Of a stretch of DNA of 64,000 bases, positions 9,795 through 19,325 are shown one piece after another. Positions within the stretch are counted from its first letter, which is position 1, and each line of letters starts with the position of its first letter. The DNA is from Roseovarius sp. W115 (GTDB lineage Bacteria; Pseudomonadota; Alphaproteobacteria; Rhodobacterales; Rhodobacteraceae). Below the pieces are notes generated by a model, which was not told where the DNA came from, did not search any database, and saw only the letters and a list, made by a program, of their open reading frames with translations. Made by a program: the position numbers and the translations under genes. The stretch spans positions 1,740,501 through 1,804,500 of the forward strand of contig NZ_CP146606.1 in assembly GCF_032842945.2 (NCBI RefSeq). The letters run 5' to 3'.

Positions 9795-10669
9795 CTGTGA
9801 TGCTCCCCGTCAATGGCGTTGTATAGCCACAGAACTGCGGACTGCGCGCTTTGGGACGTGTGGTGCAAGCCGTATTGCCAGCCGGTTGCTGTGCAGAGGG
9901 CCTGCAACTCATCTTTACGGGTGGCGAGGCGTGCCAGATAACGATCTCGTAATTCAGACGCTTTGAGCGTTTCATGCGCAAGGGTTCCGCCGACACTTTC
10001 AAAGATCGTGCGGCCGCGGTACGGGAAGCTTTCTTCGGCTGGATCAAGAATTTGGTAAAGCGCGCCGCGCACGCCTCGATCAGCGGCGCTGGTCAGGGCT
10101 TCTTTGACCGGGTCCAGTTCGCCCAGGAAGTCCGACAGAAAGACACCGCGCCCGTGGGAGAGCATTCCGGTGGTTTCGGGGGCGCCGTAGTCGGCGCTGT
10201 CTTCGTGCATGAGCGCCATTGAGATGCGTTCGACTTGTGCTTCGCCGCGCCGCGGCGGCAAGTTCGCCCCGGACAGGCCGACACGTTCTCCACCACGATT
10301 GAGAAGGATGGCCATGGCGAGGGCGAGAAGCCGCGCGCGATCGGATTTTTCGGGCAAAGCATCATCTGACGAAAACCGCATGGAGGCGGCACCGTCGACC
10401 CAAAGTGTGACGCTTTGCGCAATCTGCCATTCGCGTTGGCGCAGGAATTGACCGTCCGATTTGGCCGAGCGCCGCCAATCGATATGGCGCAACTCATCCC
10501 CGGCTTGCACGGGGCGGTATTGCCAGAAATCATCACCCATGCCCGACCGTCTGCGCCCGTGTTCGCCCAAGAGAACCGTGCCTGCCAGATGTTCGGCCCT
10601 CGCGAGCAGCGCGGGGAATCTGGCGGCTTCGGCCTCGGCCTGAGCGCGGAGGGGCGCGATTGGACTCAC
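9791..10669 (-). CDS. DUF58 domain protein
   Basis: 292 residues starting with GTG at 10669; this GTG overlaps the moxR stop (GTGA), which fixes the start. The DUF58 signature is clear: [20 protein letters not shown] near residue 50, followed by a VWA-like segment ([16 protein letters not shown]) near residue 88. DUF58 proteins work with MoxR AAA+ ATPases in putative metal-insertion or chaperone roles in the cell envelope. It is second in the operon moxR - DUF58 - DUF4159 - membrane protein, with a 4-nt overlap on both sides that implies translational coupling. Confidence 0.9.
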   Translation of the reverse strand: MSPIAPLRAQAEAEAARFPALLARAEHLAGTVLLGEHGRRRSGMGDDFWQYRPVQAGDELRHIDWRRSAKSDGQFLRQREWQIAQSVTLWVDGAASMRFSSDDALPEKSDRARLLALAMAILLNRGGERVGLSGANLPPRRGEAQVERISMALMHEDSADYGAPETTGMLSHGRGVFLSDFLGELDPVKEALTSAADRGVRGALYQILDPAEESFPYRGRTIFESVGGTLAHETLKASELRDRYLARLATRKDELQALCTATGWQYGLHHTSQSAQSAVLWLYNAIDGEHHR

Positions 10670-11672
10670 GCAGCAGCCTCGGACCGTGTAAAGTTGGTGA
10701 CGGTTTCAGCGATGATGGTGTTCAGTTCCTCGCCACGTGCGCGAGCCGCGAAGTTCAGCGCCATGCGGTGGGTGAGGACCGGTTGCGACATCGCGGCCAC
10801 GTCGTCGGCATCAGGCGCGAGGCGACCATGCAACATCGCACGCGCCCTAACAGTGAGCATCATCGCCTGAGCAGCACGAGGACCAGGACCCCAGGCCACA
10901 GTCTCGCGGATTTTCTCTGAGGCTGAGGGGTCTTCGGGCCGGAAGGCGCGGACGAGATCAATGATCTGTTCCATCACAGCTTCACCGACAGGCATCCGGC
11001 GTAACAGGTTTTGCGCGTCGATTAGTTCCTGTGGTGTGAACACCTCGTGCGATTCATCTTCTGTCAAGCCAGTGGTGGCGAGGATGATGTCACGTTCTGT
11101 GTCACGGTCCGGGTATGGGACGTCGATTTGCACCAGGAATCGGTCAAGCTGCGCCTCAGGGAGCGGATATGTGCCTTCTTGCTCGATCGGGTTTTGCGTG
11201 GCCAGCACGTGGAAAGGGGTGAAAGCGGGCGATCTTCGCCTGCGACAGACACTTTACGTTCCTGCATGGCTTGCAGTAGGGCGGATTGAGTTCGAGGGCT
11301 GGCGCGGTTGATCTCGTCCGCCATCAGCAACTGGCAAAAGATCGGGCCGGGTATGAATTTGAAAGCCCGTGTGCCGTCGGCACCGGTTTCGAGCACTTCT
11401 GAGCCAAGAATATCGGCTGGCATCAGGTCTGGGGTGAACTGAATGCGGTTGGAGTTTAGACCCATGACCGTGCTCAGTGTCTCGACGAGGCGCGTTTTAC
11501 CCAGACCTGGCAGACCTACCAATAATCCATGACCACCACATAGAAGTGCGGAAAGCGCGAGATCCACGACGCTTTCTTGCCCGATGAAGCGGCGGGTAAT
11601 TGAGGCGCGCGCCTGGGCGAGCTTGTCTTCCAGGGCTTCGATTCCCTTCAGAAGGTCCGCGTCGTCGGTCAT
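10666..11672 (-). CDS. MoxR-family AAA+ ATPase, one frameshift
   Basis: Reassembled, the protein is about 335 residues. It has Walker [15 protein letters not shown] near residue 52, Walker [21 protein letters not shown] near residue 115, and the sensor region [18 protein letters not shown] after the break. The frame is lost at the plus-strand G4 run at 11216-11219; one extra base gives the normal family sequence [15 protein letters not shown]. The start at 11672 has GGAG 7 nt upstream. MoxR ATPases remodel partner VWA/DUF58 proteins. This is the first gene of the operon and is divergent from the DUF1285 gene (57-nt gap). Confidence 0.88.
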
Positions 11673-11729
11673 GGAAAGTCTCCGTTTGGGTCTATATCAC
11701 TCTGGTAGAATGTATCGTGTGTATTCAAA

Positions 11730-12323
11730 ATGGCAAAAGCAATGAGCAAAGATTCCATCACGACACCGTCAGCAGAGCGTTTGGCGGATGCTGCACGTGC
11801 AGTTGTGGGCAAAGGTCTTCCGCCTGTGCATCTTTGGAACCCGCCATTTTGCGGTGATCTTGATATGCGCATTGCGCGGGATGGCACGTGGTTTTACCTC
11901 GGTTCACCGATTACGCGTCCTGGTCTCGTGCGCTTGTTTTCCACCATTTTGCGGCGTGAAGATGGCAAGTATTTTCTTGTCACACCCGTAGAGAAGGTTG
12001 GCATCACAGTGGATGATGCGCCCTTTGTGGCGGTGGATTTTGAAGTTGCCGGTGAAGATGAGGCTCAGGTTTTGGTGTTTGAAACCAATGTCGGGGACAA
12101 GGTTTTGGCGTGCTTGGATGCACCAATACGCTGTGAAACAGACCCGGCCACAGGAGAACCGTCGCCTTATGTTCATGTAAGAGCAGGTCTTGAAGCTCTC
12201 ATTGACCGTAAGTCATTTTATCGGCTGATCGACATTGGAACTCATCACGAGGGGGCGTTTGGATTGTGGTCGGACGGGGTGTTTTTTCCAATCGCAGATT
12301 CAAATGAGGTGATGGTCGACTGA
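11730..12323 (+). CDS. DUF1285 family protein
   Basis: About 197 residues; an alternative ATG at 11742 would remove the first four. The sequence has the DUF1285 core: PPVHLWNPPFCGDLDMRIARD near residue 30, then WFYLGSPITRPGLVRLFSTILRREDGKYFLVTPVEK in successive pieces, with VDFEVAG and VRAGLEALIDRKSFYRL later. Family members are soluble, have a PH-like fold and unknown function. In Roseobacters the gene regularly sits next to the MoxR operon, which suggests but does not prove a link. It is transcribed away from moxR. Confidence 0.88.
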   Translation: MAKAMSKDSITTPSAERLADAARAVVGKGLPPVHLWNPPFCGDLDMRIARDGTWFYLGSPITRPGLVRLFSTILRREDGKYFLVTPVEKVGITVDDAPFVAVDFEVAGEDEAQVLVFETNVGDKVLACLDAPIRCETDPATGEPSPYVHVRAGLEALIDRKSFYRLIDIGTHHEGAFGLWSDGVFFPIADSNEVMVD

Positions 12324-12682
12324 GTCTTTTAGGGTTTTTACGCTGATCTCGAAGTGGACCGACGCAGAAGCTGAGCTTGTCACAGCCTATCGAACGTGTT
12401 TCGACTTTAACTGGAATCATCAAAAAAGGCGAAGCACGCGCAACATCCAAAGGTCACGCCGAGTCTCGCAAAAAGCCGTGACGCAGGTTTTTCTTGGGAC
12501 GCTTTGGCGTTCGAAATCCGCGTTCGAAATTTTGAAGCAAAAAATGTGATCTGCGTTCATATGAACGCGTCTCTGCAAACCCTACATCAGTGGATGCAAG
12601 GGCCAAAAAATTTTCGGGACGAGGGCATATGGCGAACCCGCCATAGCTCCCGTCCCGAAGAATTCTGAAACGCGTTAACGTT
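12324..12682. other. Non-coding stretch with repeats and a palindrome
   Basis: No convincing gene. It holds two direct copies of GCGTTCGAAAT (12507-12517 and 12520-12530, 13 nt start to start) and a perfect 16-nt palindrome GCGTTCATATGAACGC (12553-12568) built on the same GCGTTC core. It also holds the terminator of the neighbouring lipoprotein gene. Confidence 0.5.
12605..12659 (-). terminator. Rho-independent terminator of the small lipoprotein gene
   Basis: Outer arms TTCGGGACG (12613-12621) and CGTCCCGAA (12651-12659), and inner arms TATGGC/GCCATA, form a long hairpin. It is followed on the minus strand by a T6 run, just downstream of the stop at 12683. Confidence 0.8.
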
Positions 12683-12805
12683 TTAGAGTTTTGTTGAAAC
12701 AGGCTCGGGCTCAATCGGCGCCGGTGCTGGTTCTTCTTGTTGCGCGCAAGCTGCTACGCCTACGGTTGCGACGAGTGCTGCAATCAGTGCAAGTTTATTT
12801 GTCAT
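12683..12805 (-). CDS. Small lipoprotein, 40 residues
   Basis: Begins at the ATG at 12805 with GGAGGG about 10 nt upstream and stops with TAA at 12683. The protein is MTNKLALIAALV, then a lipobox VGVAAC with Cys20, followed by a short tail of Pro, Ala and Glu (QQEEPAPAPIEPEPVSTKL). It is a predicted lipidated small envelope protein of unknown function, with its own promoter-like elements and a strong terminator, so it is probably monocistronic and well expressed. It lies downstream of polA on the same strand but separated by 178 nt. Confidence 0.8.
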   Translation of the reverse strand: MTNKLALIAALVATVGVAACAQQEEPAPAPIEPEPVSTKL

Positions 12806-12835
12806 GTGAACAGTTTCCCTCCAAGTGACATTCCA

Positions 12836-12864
12836 TACATTCCGTTAAAGGGAATCGTTGTCAA
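12836..12864 (-). promoter_or_regulatory. Candidate sigma-70 promoter for the small lipoprotein
   Basis: A perfect TTGACA lies at 12864-12859 on the minus strand. A weak -10 (AATGTA or ATGTAT) follows 17-18 nt downstream, ending about 30 nt before the lipoprotein ATG. Confidence 0.45.
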
Positions 12865-12983
12865 CACTAAGGCGTTGCGATTAGGCGGATTCCCGTTGAC
12901 GCGCGGCATTTTTGACAACGTTTGGGGGAAATGTCACTGGTTTGTTTCCAAAATAGGTAACAACCTGTTGCAAATAAACAATT

Positions 12984-15787
12984 TCAGTGAGCTTCTGCCC
13001 AGTTTTTCCCTGTCCGGCGTCCACTACAAGCGGGACATCAATATGTAACGCAGGCTTTGCCGCATCTTGCATGACATTTTTTGCTGTGGCGATCACGCGG
13101 TCTTCCTGTCCTTTTTCGACCTCAAAGAGCAATTCATCATGCACTTGCAGCAACATTTTGCAGGGAAGGGCGGAAATCGCGCCTGGCATCCGAATCATGG
13201 CTCTGCGGATGATGTCCGCCGCTGTGCCCTGAATCGGGGCATTGATCGCCGCGCGCCGTGCGAACCCCGCGCGTGGGCCTTTGGCAGCAATCTCGGGCGT
13301 ATGGATTTTGCGGCCAAACAGGGTCTGGACATAGCCATGTTCCTTGGCGAACTCGATGGTGCTGTCCATATAGCCGCGAATGCCGGGGAATCTTTCGAAA
13401 TACCGGTCGATGAAGGCTTGAGCCTCAGATCTGGGGATACGTAGGTTGCGGGCCAGACCAAAGCCGGAAATCCCGTAGATCACACCGAAATTGATCGCCT
13501 TGGCGCGTCGGCGCACCTCGGGTGTCATCTCATCAAGCGGAACGTCGAACATTTCCGAAGCCGTCATCGCGTGAATGTCGAGCCCGTCGGAGAAGGCCTT
13601 CTTGAGTGCCTCGATATCGGCCATATGCGCCAGAATGCGCAGCTCGATCTGGCTGTAGTCCAACGACACAAGCGTATTGCCCGGCTCTGCGACAAAGGCC
13701 TCTCTGATACGGCGGCCTTCCTCGGTACGGACAGGTATGTTCTGCAAATTGGGGTCGGTGGATGCGAGCCGTCCGGTGGAGGCGCCGGTCTGAACATATG
13801 ACGTATGCACTCTGCCCGTATCAGGATCGATGTGATCCTGCAGAGCGTCAGTGTATGTGCTTTTAAGTTTGCTCAACTGCCGCCAGTCGAGCACGCGCGC
13901 AGGCAGCTCATGTTCGGTGGCGAGGTCTTCAAGCACGTCCGCGCCTGTGGCATAGGCGCCGGTTTTGCCCTTTTTGCCTCCTTCAAGCCCCATCTTGTCG
14001 AACAAGATTTCGCCGAGTTGCTTGGGCGAGCCAACATTAAAGCTTTGCCCGGCCAGTTCATGAATCTCTGCTTCAAGCCCGGCCATTTTCTGAGCAAAGG
14101 CATTGGACATGCGGCTCAGGGTTTCGCGATCGATCTTGATTCCATGACGCTCCATTTGCGCCAGCACAGGGACAAGTGGGCGTTCAAGGCGTTCGTAAAC
14201 AGTTGTGACATGTGATTTGTGAAGTTGATGCTTGAATGTGTGCCAAAGCCGAAGTGTGATGTCAGCATCTTCGGCGGCGTATTTGACGGCCTCGTCAATG
14301 GGGACACGATCAAAGGTTATGGCGGATTTGCCTGTGCCCAAAAGTTCCTTGATTGGGATGGGAGTATGGGTCAGATAGCGCTCGCTGAGTGTGTCCATGC
14401 TGTGGTTGTGGATGCCGGAATTGAGTGCGTAGGACATCAGCATCGTGTCGTCGATGGGATGGATCGATATGTTGTATCGAGCCAGCACCTTGGCGTCGTA
14501 TTTCATATTCTGCCCGATCTTGAGGATCGCCGGGTCTTCAAGGATGGGTTTGAGTGCGGCAAGTGTGTCTTCTAGGGGCAGTTGACCATCGAGAATTGCA
14601 TCTGACCCGAAAAGGTCATCAGCATTTCCATCCTTGTGCTGAAGCGGGATGTAGCAGGCCTCACCAGGGACGACGGACAAGCAGATACCTACCAGATTCG
14701 CCTGCATTTCGTTGAGCGACGTTGTTTCCGTATCAAAGGCCACGTAGCCGCGGGTGATAATCTGGTCGATCCAGCGTTGCAGAGCATTGGTATCGGAGAC
14801 GCGCTCGTATTTTTCCGAATCGATAGCGGGCCATTCTGGGGCGGTGTCTTCGGACGTGCTTGGCGCAGGTGCATCTGGTATCACCGGAGGCTCGACATCC
14901 AAAGCTTGGGAAATGCGTTTGGTCAGAGTGCGGAATTCCATTTCGGCCAGGAAAGCCAGCAGCCTGTCGGCGTCAGGGTCTCGCACCTCAAGATCATCGA
15001 GCGTGAAATCAAGCGGCGTGGCGCAGTCGAGTTGCACGAGGCGTTTGGACAGTTCGATCTGATCACGTTTCTCGATCAGGGTTTCCCGGCGCTTGGGCTG
15101 TTTGATCTCTTCGGCGCGATCGAGCAAGTCTTCGAGCGTGCCATACTCGTTGATGAGCAAGGCGGCGGTTTTCACGCCAATGCCGGGCGCGCCGGGCACG
15201 TTGTCCACGCTATCACCGGCGAGCGCCTGTACGTCCACGACGCGCTCCGGGCCAACACCGAACTTTTCCATGACGCCGTCGCGGTCGATGCGGCGGTTTT
15301 TCATAGCGTCGAACATCTCGACGCCACCGCCCACGAGTTGCATCAGATCCTTGTCAGAACTGATGATTGTGACGCGACCGCCGGCGTCTCGCGCTTGCAC
15401 AGACAGGGTTGCGATGATGTCGTCGGCCTCAAAGCCTTCCAACTCTTTGCATGCGATGTTGAAAGCCTCTGTCGCCTGTCGCGTCAGCGGGATCTGTGGG
15501 CGCAAGTCCTCTGGCATGGCTTCGCGGTTGGCTTTGTATTCGGGGAACATGTCATTGCGAAACGTGTGACTGCCCTTGTCAAAGATCACAGCGACATGGG
15601 TGGGGGCATCGGGGCCTGTATTGTCCGAGATGTAGCGCTGCAACATGTTGCAGAAGCCCGAGACTGCGCCGATTGGAAGACCGTCGGATTTGCGGGTGAG
15701 CGGCGGCAAAGCGTGATAGGCACGAAAGATAAAGGCGGAGCCATCAATCAGGTGCAGATGATGCCCTTTGCCGAAATGTGTGCTCAT
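12984..15787 (-). CDS. polA: DNA polymerase I, frameshift near the last codons
   Basis: About 934 residues from the ATG at 15787; a TTG at 15808 is less likely. It has a 5'-3' exonuclease domain (HLIDGSAFIFRAYHALPPL near residue 15), a 3'-5' exonuclease domain (YVAFDTETTSLNEMQ near residue 345) and the polymerase domain. In the polymerase domain, motif A is VSLDYSQIELRILAH, the O-helix is RRRAKAINFGVIYG and motif C is LLQVHDELLFEV. As sequenced, the frame runs past the normal end to 12881. Adding one base to the plus-strand T5 run at 13003-13007 gives the usual Roseobacter C-terminus (DAGQGKNWAEAH, stop at 12984), so the extra tail is almost certainly an artefact. Essential for Okazaki-fragment processing and repair. 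Confidence 0.93.
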
Positions 15788-15873
15788 CCTGGCCCCCGCC
15801 GTTTGCAAACTGGTGTTGCAAAACTATTGCCACGAAGCGGCGCGGGCTTCCACCCGGATTGCATCGAAAGCTG

Positions 15874-16737
15874 TCAGGCAGTTTCAGCTTGTTGATCGAA
15901 GAAAGAGGTAGAGGTGGGCTTTTCCGGGATCTCCATCTCGTAGGAGGAGCAGCGCACGCGCCCGGTTTCGACACCGCGCACAAGCTCATGCGTATGGCGG
16001 CTGGGTAGGTGATTGGCGCTGAGTTCAATCGCGTCTTCGGCGTAATAGGTGGCGATATAAAGCGTGCGCGGTTGATCCGAGAGGTTGGGGGCGGAGCCGT
16101 GCAGAAGGCTGGAATGCATCAAGCAGACAGACCCGGCTTTGCCGGTGCACTGTACGATGTCGTCCTTGTGCGTGTTCAGAACGTCATCTGAGACAGCGCC
16201 GGTGAACTGCCCGTTATGCCAATGCGAATAAAGCGGGCCTTTATGTGTACCGGGAACGACTTCAAGCGGGCCGTTTTCGAGTGTGACATCATCGACAAAG
16301 AGAAGGGCCGTGATCAGGTCATCGTTGGTCATCGGTTGAAACGAAAAGTCCTGATGAAACTTGATTTCCGTTGCGGCGCCCGGCTGCTTGGAATTTACCT
16401 TGCCATGGTGAAAGCGCAGGTTGGGGCCGATCAAGTCAGCAACCATATCGACGGTTTGGGCCGTGCGCATGGTGTTGAGAAAGACATCCGAGACTTCTTC
16501 CGGGGATTGCACCCGGCGCAAGGCAGGAGTTTCGGCGCTGTGGCCCGGTTCAACGGAGAACCGCGCGCGGCCATCCATGGTCTCGCCATAGTCGTTCTGG
16601 TGAGCACGGCTTTCTTCGATCCAGCCCTCGAACTCTTCGCGCATGGCGGCAAGTTGATCTGGACTGACGGCGTTCTCAACAGTGAGCACACCATCGCGCC
16701 AAAACGCATCGATCTGTGTTTGGGTCAGCACGGTCAT
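15874..16737 (-). CDS. Phytanoyl-CoA dioxygenase (PhyH) family protein
   Basis: 287 residues. Fe(II)/2-oxoglutarate oxygenase of the PhyH family: the iron facial triad is seen in FHQDFSF (HxD, about residue 152) and the distal His in LLHGSAPN (about residue 219), with an Arg for 2-oxoglutarate in DQPRTLYIATYY. The substrate cannot be assigned; family members hydroxylate acyl-CoAs, ectoine or small metabolites. It is monocistronic or loosely linked with polA downstream. A second, only distantly similar PhyH gene is at 33925-34755. Confidence 0.88.
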   Translation of the reverse strand: MTVLTQTQIDAFWRDGVLTVENAVSPDQLAAMREEFEGWIEESRAHQNDYGETMDGRARFSVEPGHSAETPALRRVQSPEEVSDVFLNTMRTAQTVDMVADLIGPNLRFHHGKVNSKQPGAATEIKFHQDFSFQPMTNDDLITALLFVDDVTLENGPLEVVPGTHKGPLYSHWHNGQFTGAVSDDVLNTHKDDIVQCTGKAGSVCLMHSSLLHGSAPNLSDQPRTLYIATYYAEDAIELSANHLPSRHTHELVRGVETGRVRCSSYEMEIPEKPTSTSFFDQQAETA

Positions 16738-16833
16738 TGGCGTTTCTCCGCATACTCCAACTCGAATGGAACATGGGGGACAAGGCGTATGTCAATGCTG
16801 TTTCAGCGCCATGAGGCAGGAAGGATGTCGGTT

Positions 16834-17013
16834 TCAGACTTTGCCTTCAAAATCCTTGTGAACCAGCTTGGCGTCACAATAGGGGCATTCCACAAAGCCG
16901 GTGTCATGGGGAATGGAAAGCCACACACGCGGGTGGCCCAACGCGCCTTCACCTCCGTCACAGGCCACACGGTAGCTGTCGACAATACGTGTTTCGGGGG
17001 CTTCGGTCACCAT
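16834..17013 (-). CDS. CHCC zinc-finger protein
   Basis: 59 residues from the ATG at 17013, preferred over the ATG at 17037 because AAAGGA lies about 9 nt before it. The zf-CHCC pattern is plain: [20 protein letters not shown], then [12 protein letters not shown]. Related to the C-terminal zinc domain of mitochondrial complex I subunit NDUFS6. In alphaproteobacteria the free-standing form is a small conserved protein that may associate with complex I. It is transcribed away from the ABC ATPase at 17089. Confidence 0.85.
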   Translation of the reverse strand: MVTEAPETRIVDSYRVACDGGEGALGHPRVWLSIPHDTGFVECPYCDAKLVHKDFEGKV

Positions 17014-17088
17014 TGATGGATTTCCTTTTGGCTTCATGTTCCCTAAACCGCGACTATATCCAAGCGCGGGCCGGGGACAAGGGTTGCA

Positions 17089-18018
17089 ATGCCATCACAT
17101 GCGATAGAATTACGAGGGTTGCAAAAGACCTATCCGGGTGGACGGCAGGGACCTGCCAAAGAGGCATTGAAAGGTGTTGATCTTGATATTCCGGCAGGGT
17201 CCATTTTTGGGCTGCTGGGGCCAAATGGTGCGGGCAAGTCGACGCTCATCAATATTTTGGCCGGTCTCGTCGTCAAATCTGCGGGCAGCGTGCGCATTTG
17301 GGGGTTTGATCAGGATGTGAACCCTCGCCAAAGCCGGGCGGCGATTGGAGTGATGCCGCAGGAATTGAACCTAGATCCTTTCTTCACACCGCGCGCCGCA
17401 TTGGAAGTGCAGGCCGGACTTTATGGGGTGCCGAAGGCACGGCGACAGAGCGACGAGATCCTCGCCATGGTGGGATTGTCCGATAAAGCCGAGGCTTATG
17501 CGCGGACACTTTCCGGGGGTATGCGTCGGCGGCTGTTGCTGGCCAAGGCTTTGGTACATCAGCCGCATGTTCTGGTTCTGGATGAGCCGACGGCAGGCGT
17601 GGATATCGAGCTGCGGCAAATGCTTTGGCAGAACATTCGCAAGCTCAATGAAGAGGGGATGACGATCATCCTGACGACGCATTACCTCGAAGAAGCGGAG
17701 GAGATGTGTGACGAGATCGCAATTATCGATCAGGGCAGTCTTGTGGCACGCGACAGCACGGCGAACCTTTTGGGGCAGCTTGATGCGCGATGTCTGGTGG
17801 TCGTGCCAGAGCAAACGCCTGGCCTTATGCCAAATCTGCCGGGTCTGGATGTGTCTGAAAGAGACACGGGCGAACTTGCCCTGTCTTACAGAGGGTCTGT
17901 TTTAACCGCGGATGCCGTTTTGGAAGCTGTGCGCGCAGCCGGTATCGTGATCCGGGATGTGCGTACTGAGCAGGCCAATCTAGAAGATGTCTTCTTGTCG
18001 TTGACCGGGTCGCACTAG
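17089..18018 (+). CDS. ABC transporter ATP-binding protein (ABC-2 / CcmA-like type)
   Basis: 309 residues with AAGGG 5 nt before the ATG. Walker [15 protein letters not shown] (about residue 45), Q-loop [11 protein letters not shown], signature [15 protein letters not shown] (about residue 140), Walker [13 protein letters not shown] and switch His in [10 protein letters not shown] are all intact, so it should hydrolyse ATP. The C-terminal 75 residues match the extension typical of drug- and polysaccharide-exporter ATPases. No ABC-2 permease lies beside it; the next gene is a convergent ion channel overlapping by 4 nt. The permease partner is therefore encoded elsewhere, or the subunit is shared. 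Confidence 0.9.
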   Translation: MPSHAIELRGLQKTYPGGRQGPAKEALKGVDLDIPAGSIFGLLGPNGAGKSTLINILAGLVVKSAGSVRIWGFDQDVNPRQSRAAIGVMPQELNLDPFFTPRAALEVQAGLYGVPKARRQSDEILAMVGLSDKAEAYARTLSGGMRRRLLLAKALVHQPHVLVLDEPTAGVDIELRQMLWQNIRKLNEEGMTIILTTHYLEEAEEMCDEIAIIDQGSLVARDSTANLLGQLDARCLVVVPEQTPGLMPNLPGLDVSERDTGELALSYRGSVLTADAVLEAVRAAGIVIRDVRTEQANLEDVFLSLTGSH

Positions 18019-18854
18019 GGTTTGCCGGTCCCGTTCAGGCGCTCTTCGATGGATTGCAGGCGCTTGAGAACCTCATCACGGTACTCATCCGTGCGTTCGG
18101 CATCTTCGACACCATGTGCTTCCTGCATAGAGTTTACGATCAGACCCACCACGAGGTTCACAGTGGCAAAGGTTGTCACAAGGATGAAGGGCACGAAAAA
18201 CGCCCACGCATACGGATAGACCACCATGACAGGCCGCACGATACCCATGGACCAGCTTTCGAGCGTCATGATCTGAAAGAGTGAATAGGCCGAGCTTCCT
18301 ATGGTGCCGAACCAGTCCTGAAAGTTTGCCGCTTGTTCGGGTGTGCAAGCGCTACAATCGCCGCCAAAGAGCTTGGTCGCCATGACCGAGCCAATGTAGA
18401 AAATGATGCCCATCAAAAGAAATACTGAGCCCATCCCAGGTAAAGCGCTCATCAATCCTTCGACCACTCGGCGCAGGGATGGCATGACTGAGACAACGCG
18501 CAAAAGGCGCAAGATACGCAGCGCGCGTAGAACGCTTAGTCCCTGTGCGGATGGAACCAAAGAAATGCCGACAATGATGAAATCGAAAATGTTCCAGCCA
18601 TCGCGGAAAAACGTGAGGCGATAGACGTAAAGCTTGAGCAAAAGCTCCATCACAAAAATGCCAAGGCAAATCGTATCAAGCGCCTCAATGACCGGCCCCG
18701 CGGCGTTCATCGCAGTTTTTGAAGTCTCAAGCCCCAGAATGACAGCGTTGAAGAGGATCACACCGAGGATGAAGTTCCTGAATGTGAAGGATTCCACCAA
18801 TTTCTTGATGCGAGACTGCTCTGATGCGTCATTCATTGGTGTGCTTTGGCTCAT
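18015..18854 (-). CDS. Bacterial voltage-gated sodium channel (BacNav)
   Basis: 279 residues with six membrane segments. S4 carries regularly spaced arginines (R110, R113, R116, R119 in VLRALRILRLLRVV). The pore has the selectivity filter TLESWSM at 197-203, identical to NaChBac/NavMs-type sodium channels. The C-terminus ends in a charged helix (DEYRDEVLKRLQSIEERL) suited to the tetrameric coiled coil of the family. The extracellular pore turret holds an extra stretch with two cysteines (GGDCSACTPEQ, C167 and C170) not present in the NavMs/NavAb sequences I recall. Likely role: sodium influx linked to pH homeostasis or motility in a marine cell. No N-terminal SD is obvious. Confidence 0.92.
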   Translation of the reverse strand: MSQSTPMNDASEQSRIKKLVESFTFRNFILGVILFNAVILGLETSKTAMNAAGPVIEALDTICLGIFVMELLLKLYVYRLTFFRDGWNIFDFIIVGISLVPSAQGLSVLRALRILRLLRVVSVMPSLRRVVEGLMSALPGMGSVFLLMGIIFYIGSVMATKLFGGDCSACTPEQAANFQDWFGTIGSSAYSLFQIMTLESWSMGIVRPVMVVYPYAWAFFVPFILVTTFATVNLVVGLIVNSMQEAHGVEDAERTDEYRDEVLKRLQSIEERLNGTGKP

Positions 18855-18933
18855 GGGGGTGGATATGTATCACCCGAACCATGCCTTCAAGATGGCGAAA
18901 AATTGACGCATGGGTGAGTGTGGCATCTGCCAC

Positions 18934-19317
18934 TCACTGTGGTTTGGAGATCATACGACCCAGGCCACGGCCTCCAAGGATGTGCAGGTGGTAATGTGGC
19001 ACATCCTGCACCCCGGCCTCTCCGGCGTTTGAGATCGTGCGGTACCCGCTTTGACCATCTCCCGGTGAGACACCCGTCATCTCGCAGACTTTGGCCGTGG
19101 CTCTGATGAAATCAATGATTTCCGCCTCGCTGGCCTCGGCCGCGAAATGGTCGTGGCACACATAGGCCCCTTTGGGGATGACCAACACATGCACGGGCGC
19201 CTGCGGCTGAATGTCGTTGAAAGCCAGCGTATGCTCTGTTTCCAGCACGGTGTTGTTGGGAATCTCGCCGCGCAGGATTTTAGCAAAGATGTTCTGGTCG
19301 TCATAAGAGTAAGGCAT
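18934..19317 (-). CDS. HIT family protein
   Basis: 127 residues. The histidine-triad signature HYHLHIL lies near residue 108, with the N-terminal IFAKILRGEIPNNTVLETE typical of HINT-type nucleoside phosphoramidases (purine nucleotide hydrolases or transferases). It begins 8 nt after the end of the GT14 gene on the same strand, so it is probably cotranscribed, but a functional link is not implied: HIT genes in Roseobacters often occur in mixed operons. Confidence 0.9.
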   Translation of the reverse strand: MPYSYDDQNIFAKILRGEIPNNTVLETEHTLAFNDIQPQAPVHVLVIPKGAYVCHDHFAAEASEAEIIDFIRATAKVCEMTGVSPGDGQSGYRTISNAGEAGVQDVPHYHLHILGGRGLGRMISKPQ

Positions 19318-19325
19318 GGCGTCTC

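Noticed and set aside
12454..12714. 86-codon minus-strand frame
   Set aside because: Runs through the terminator hairpin and the lipoprotein end in another frame; no SD.
12984..13007. Programmed frameshift at the A-run (minus strand) in polA
   Set aside because: Fits the window-wide homopolymer pattern; no polA of this family is known to me to need frameshifting at its last codons.
14636..15895. Long open frame of 419 codons on the plus strand
   Set aside because: Exactly opposite polA, whose motifs are unmistakable. The plus-strand product has no family features.
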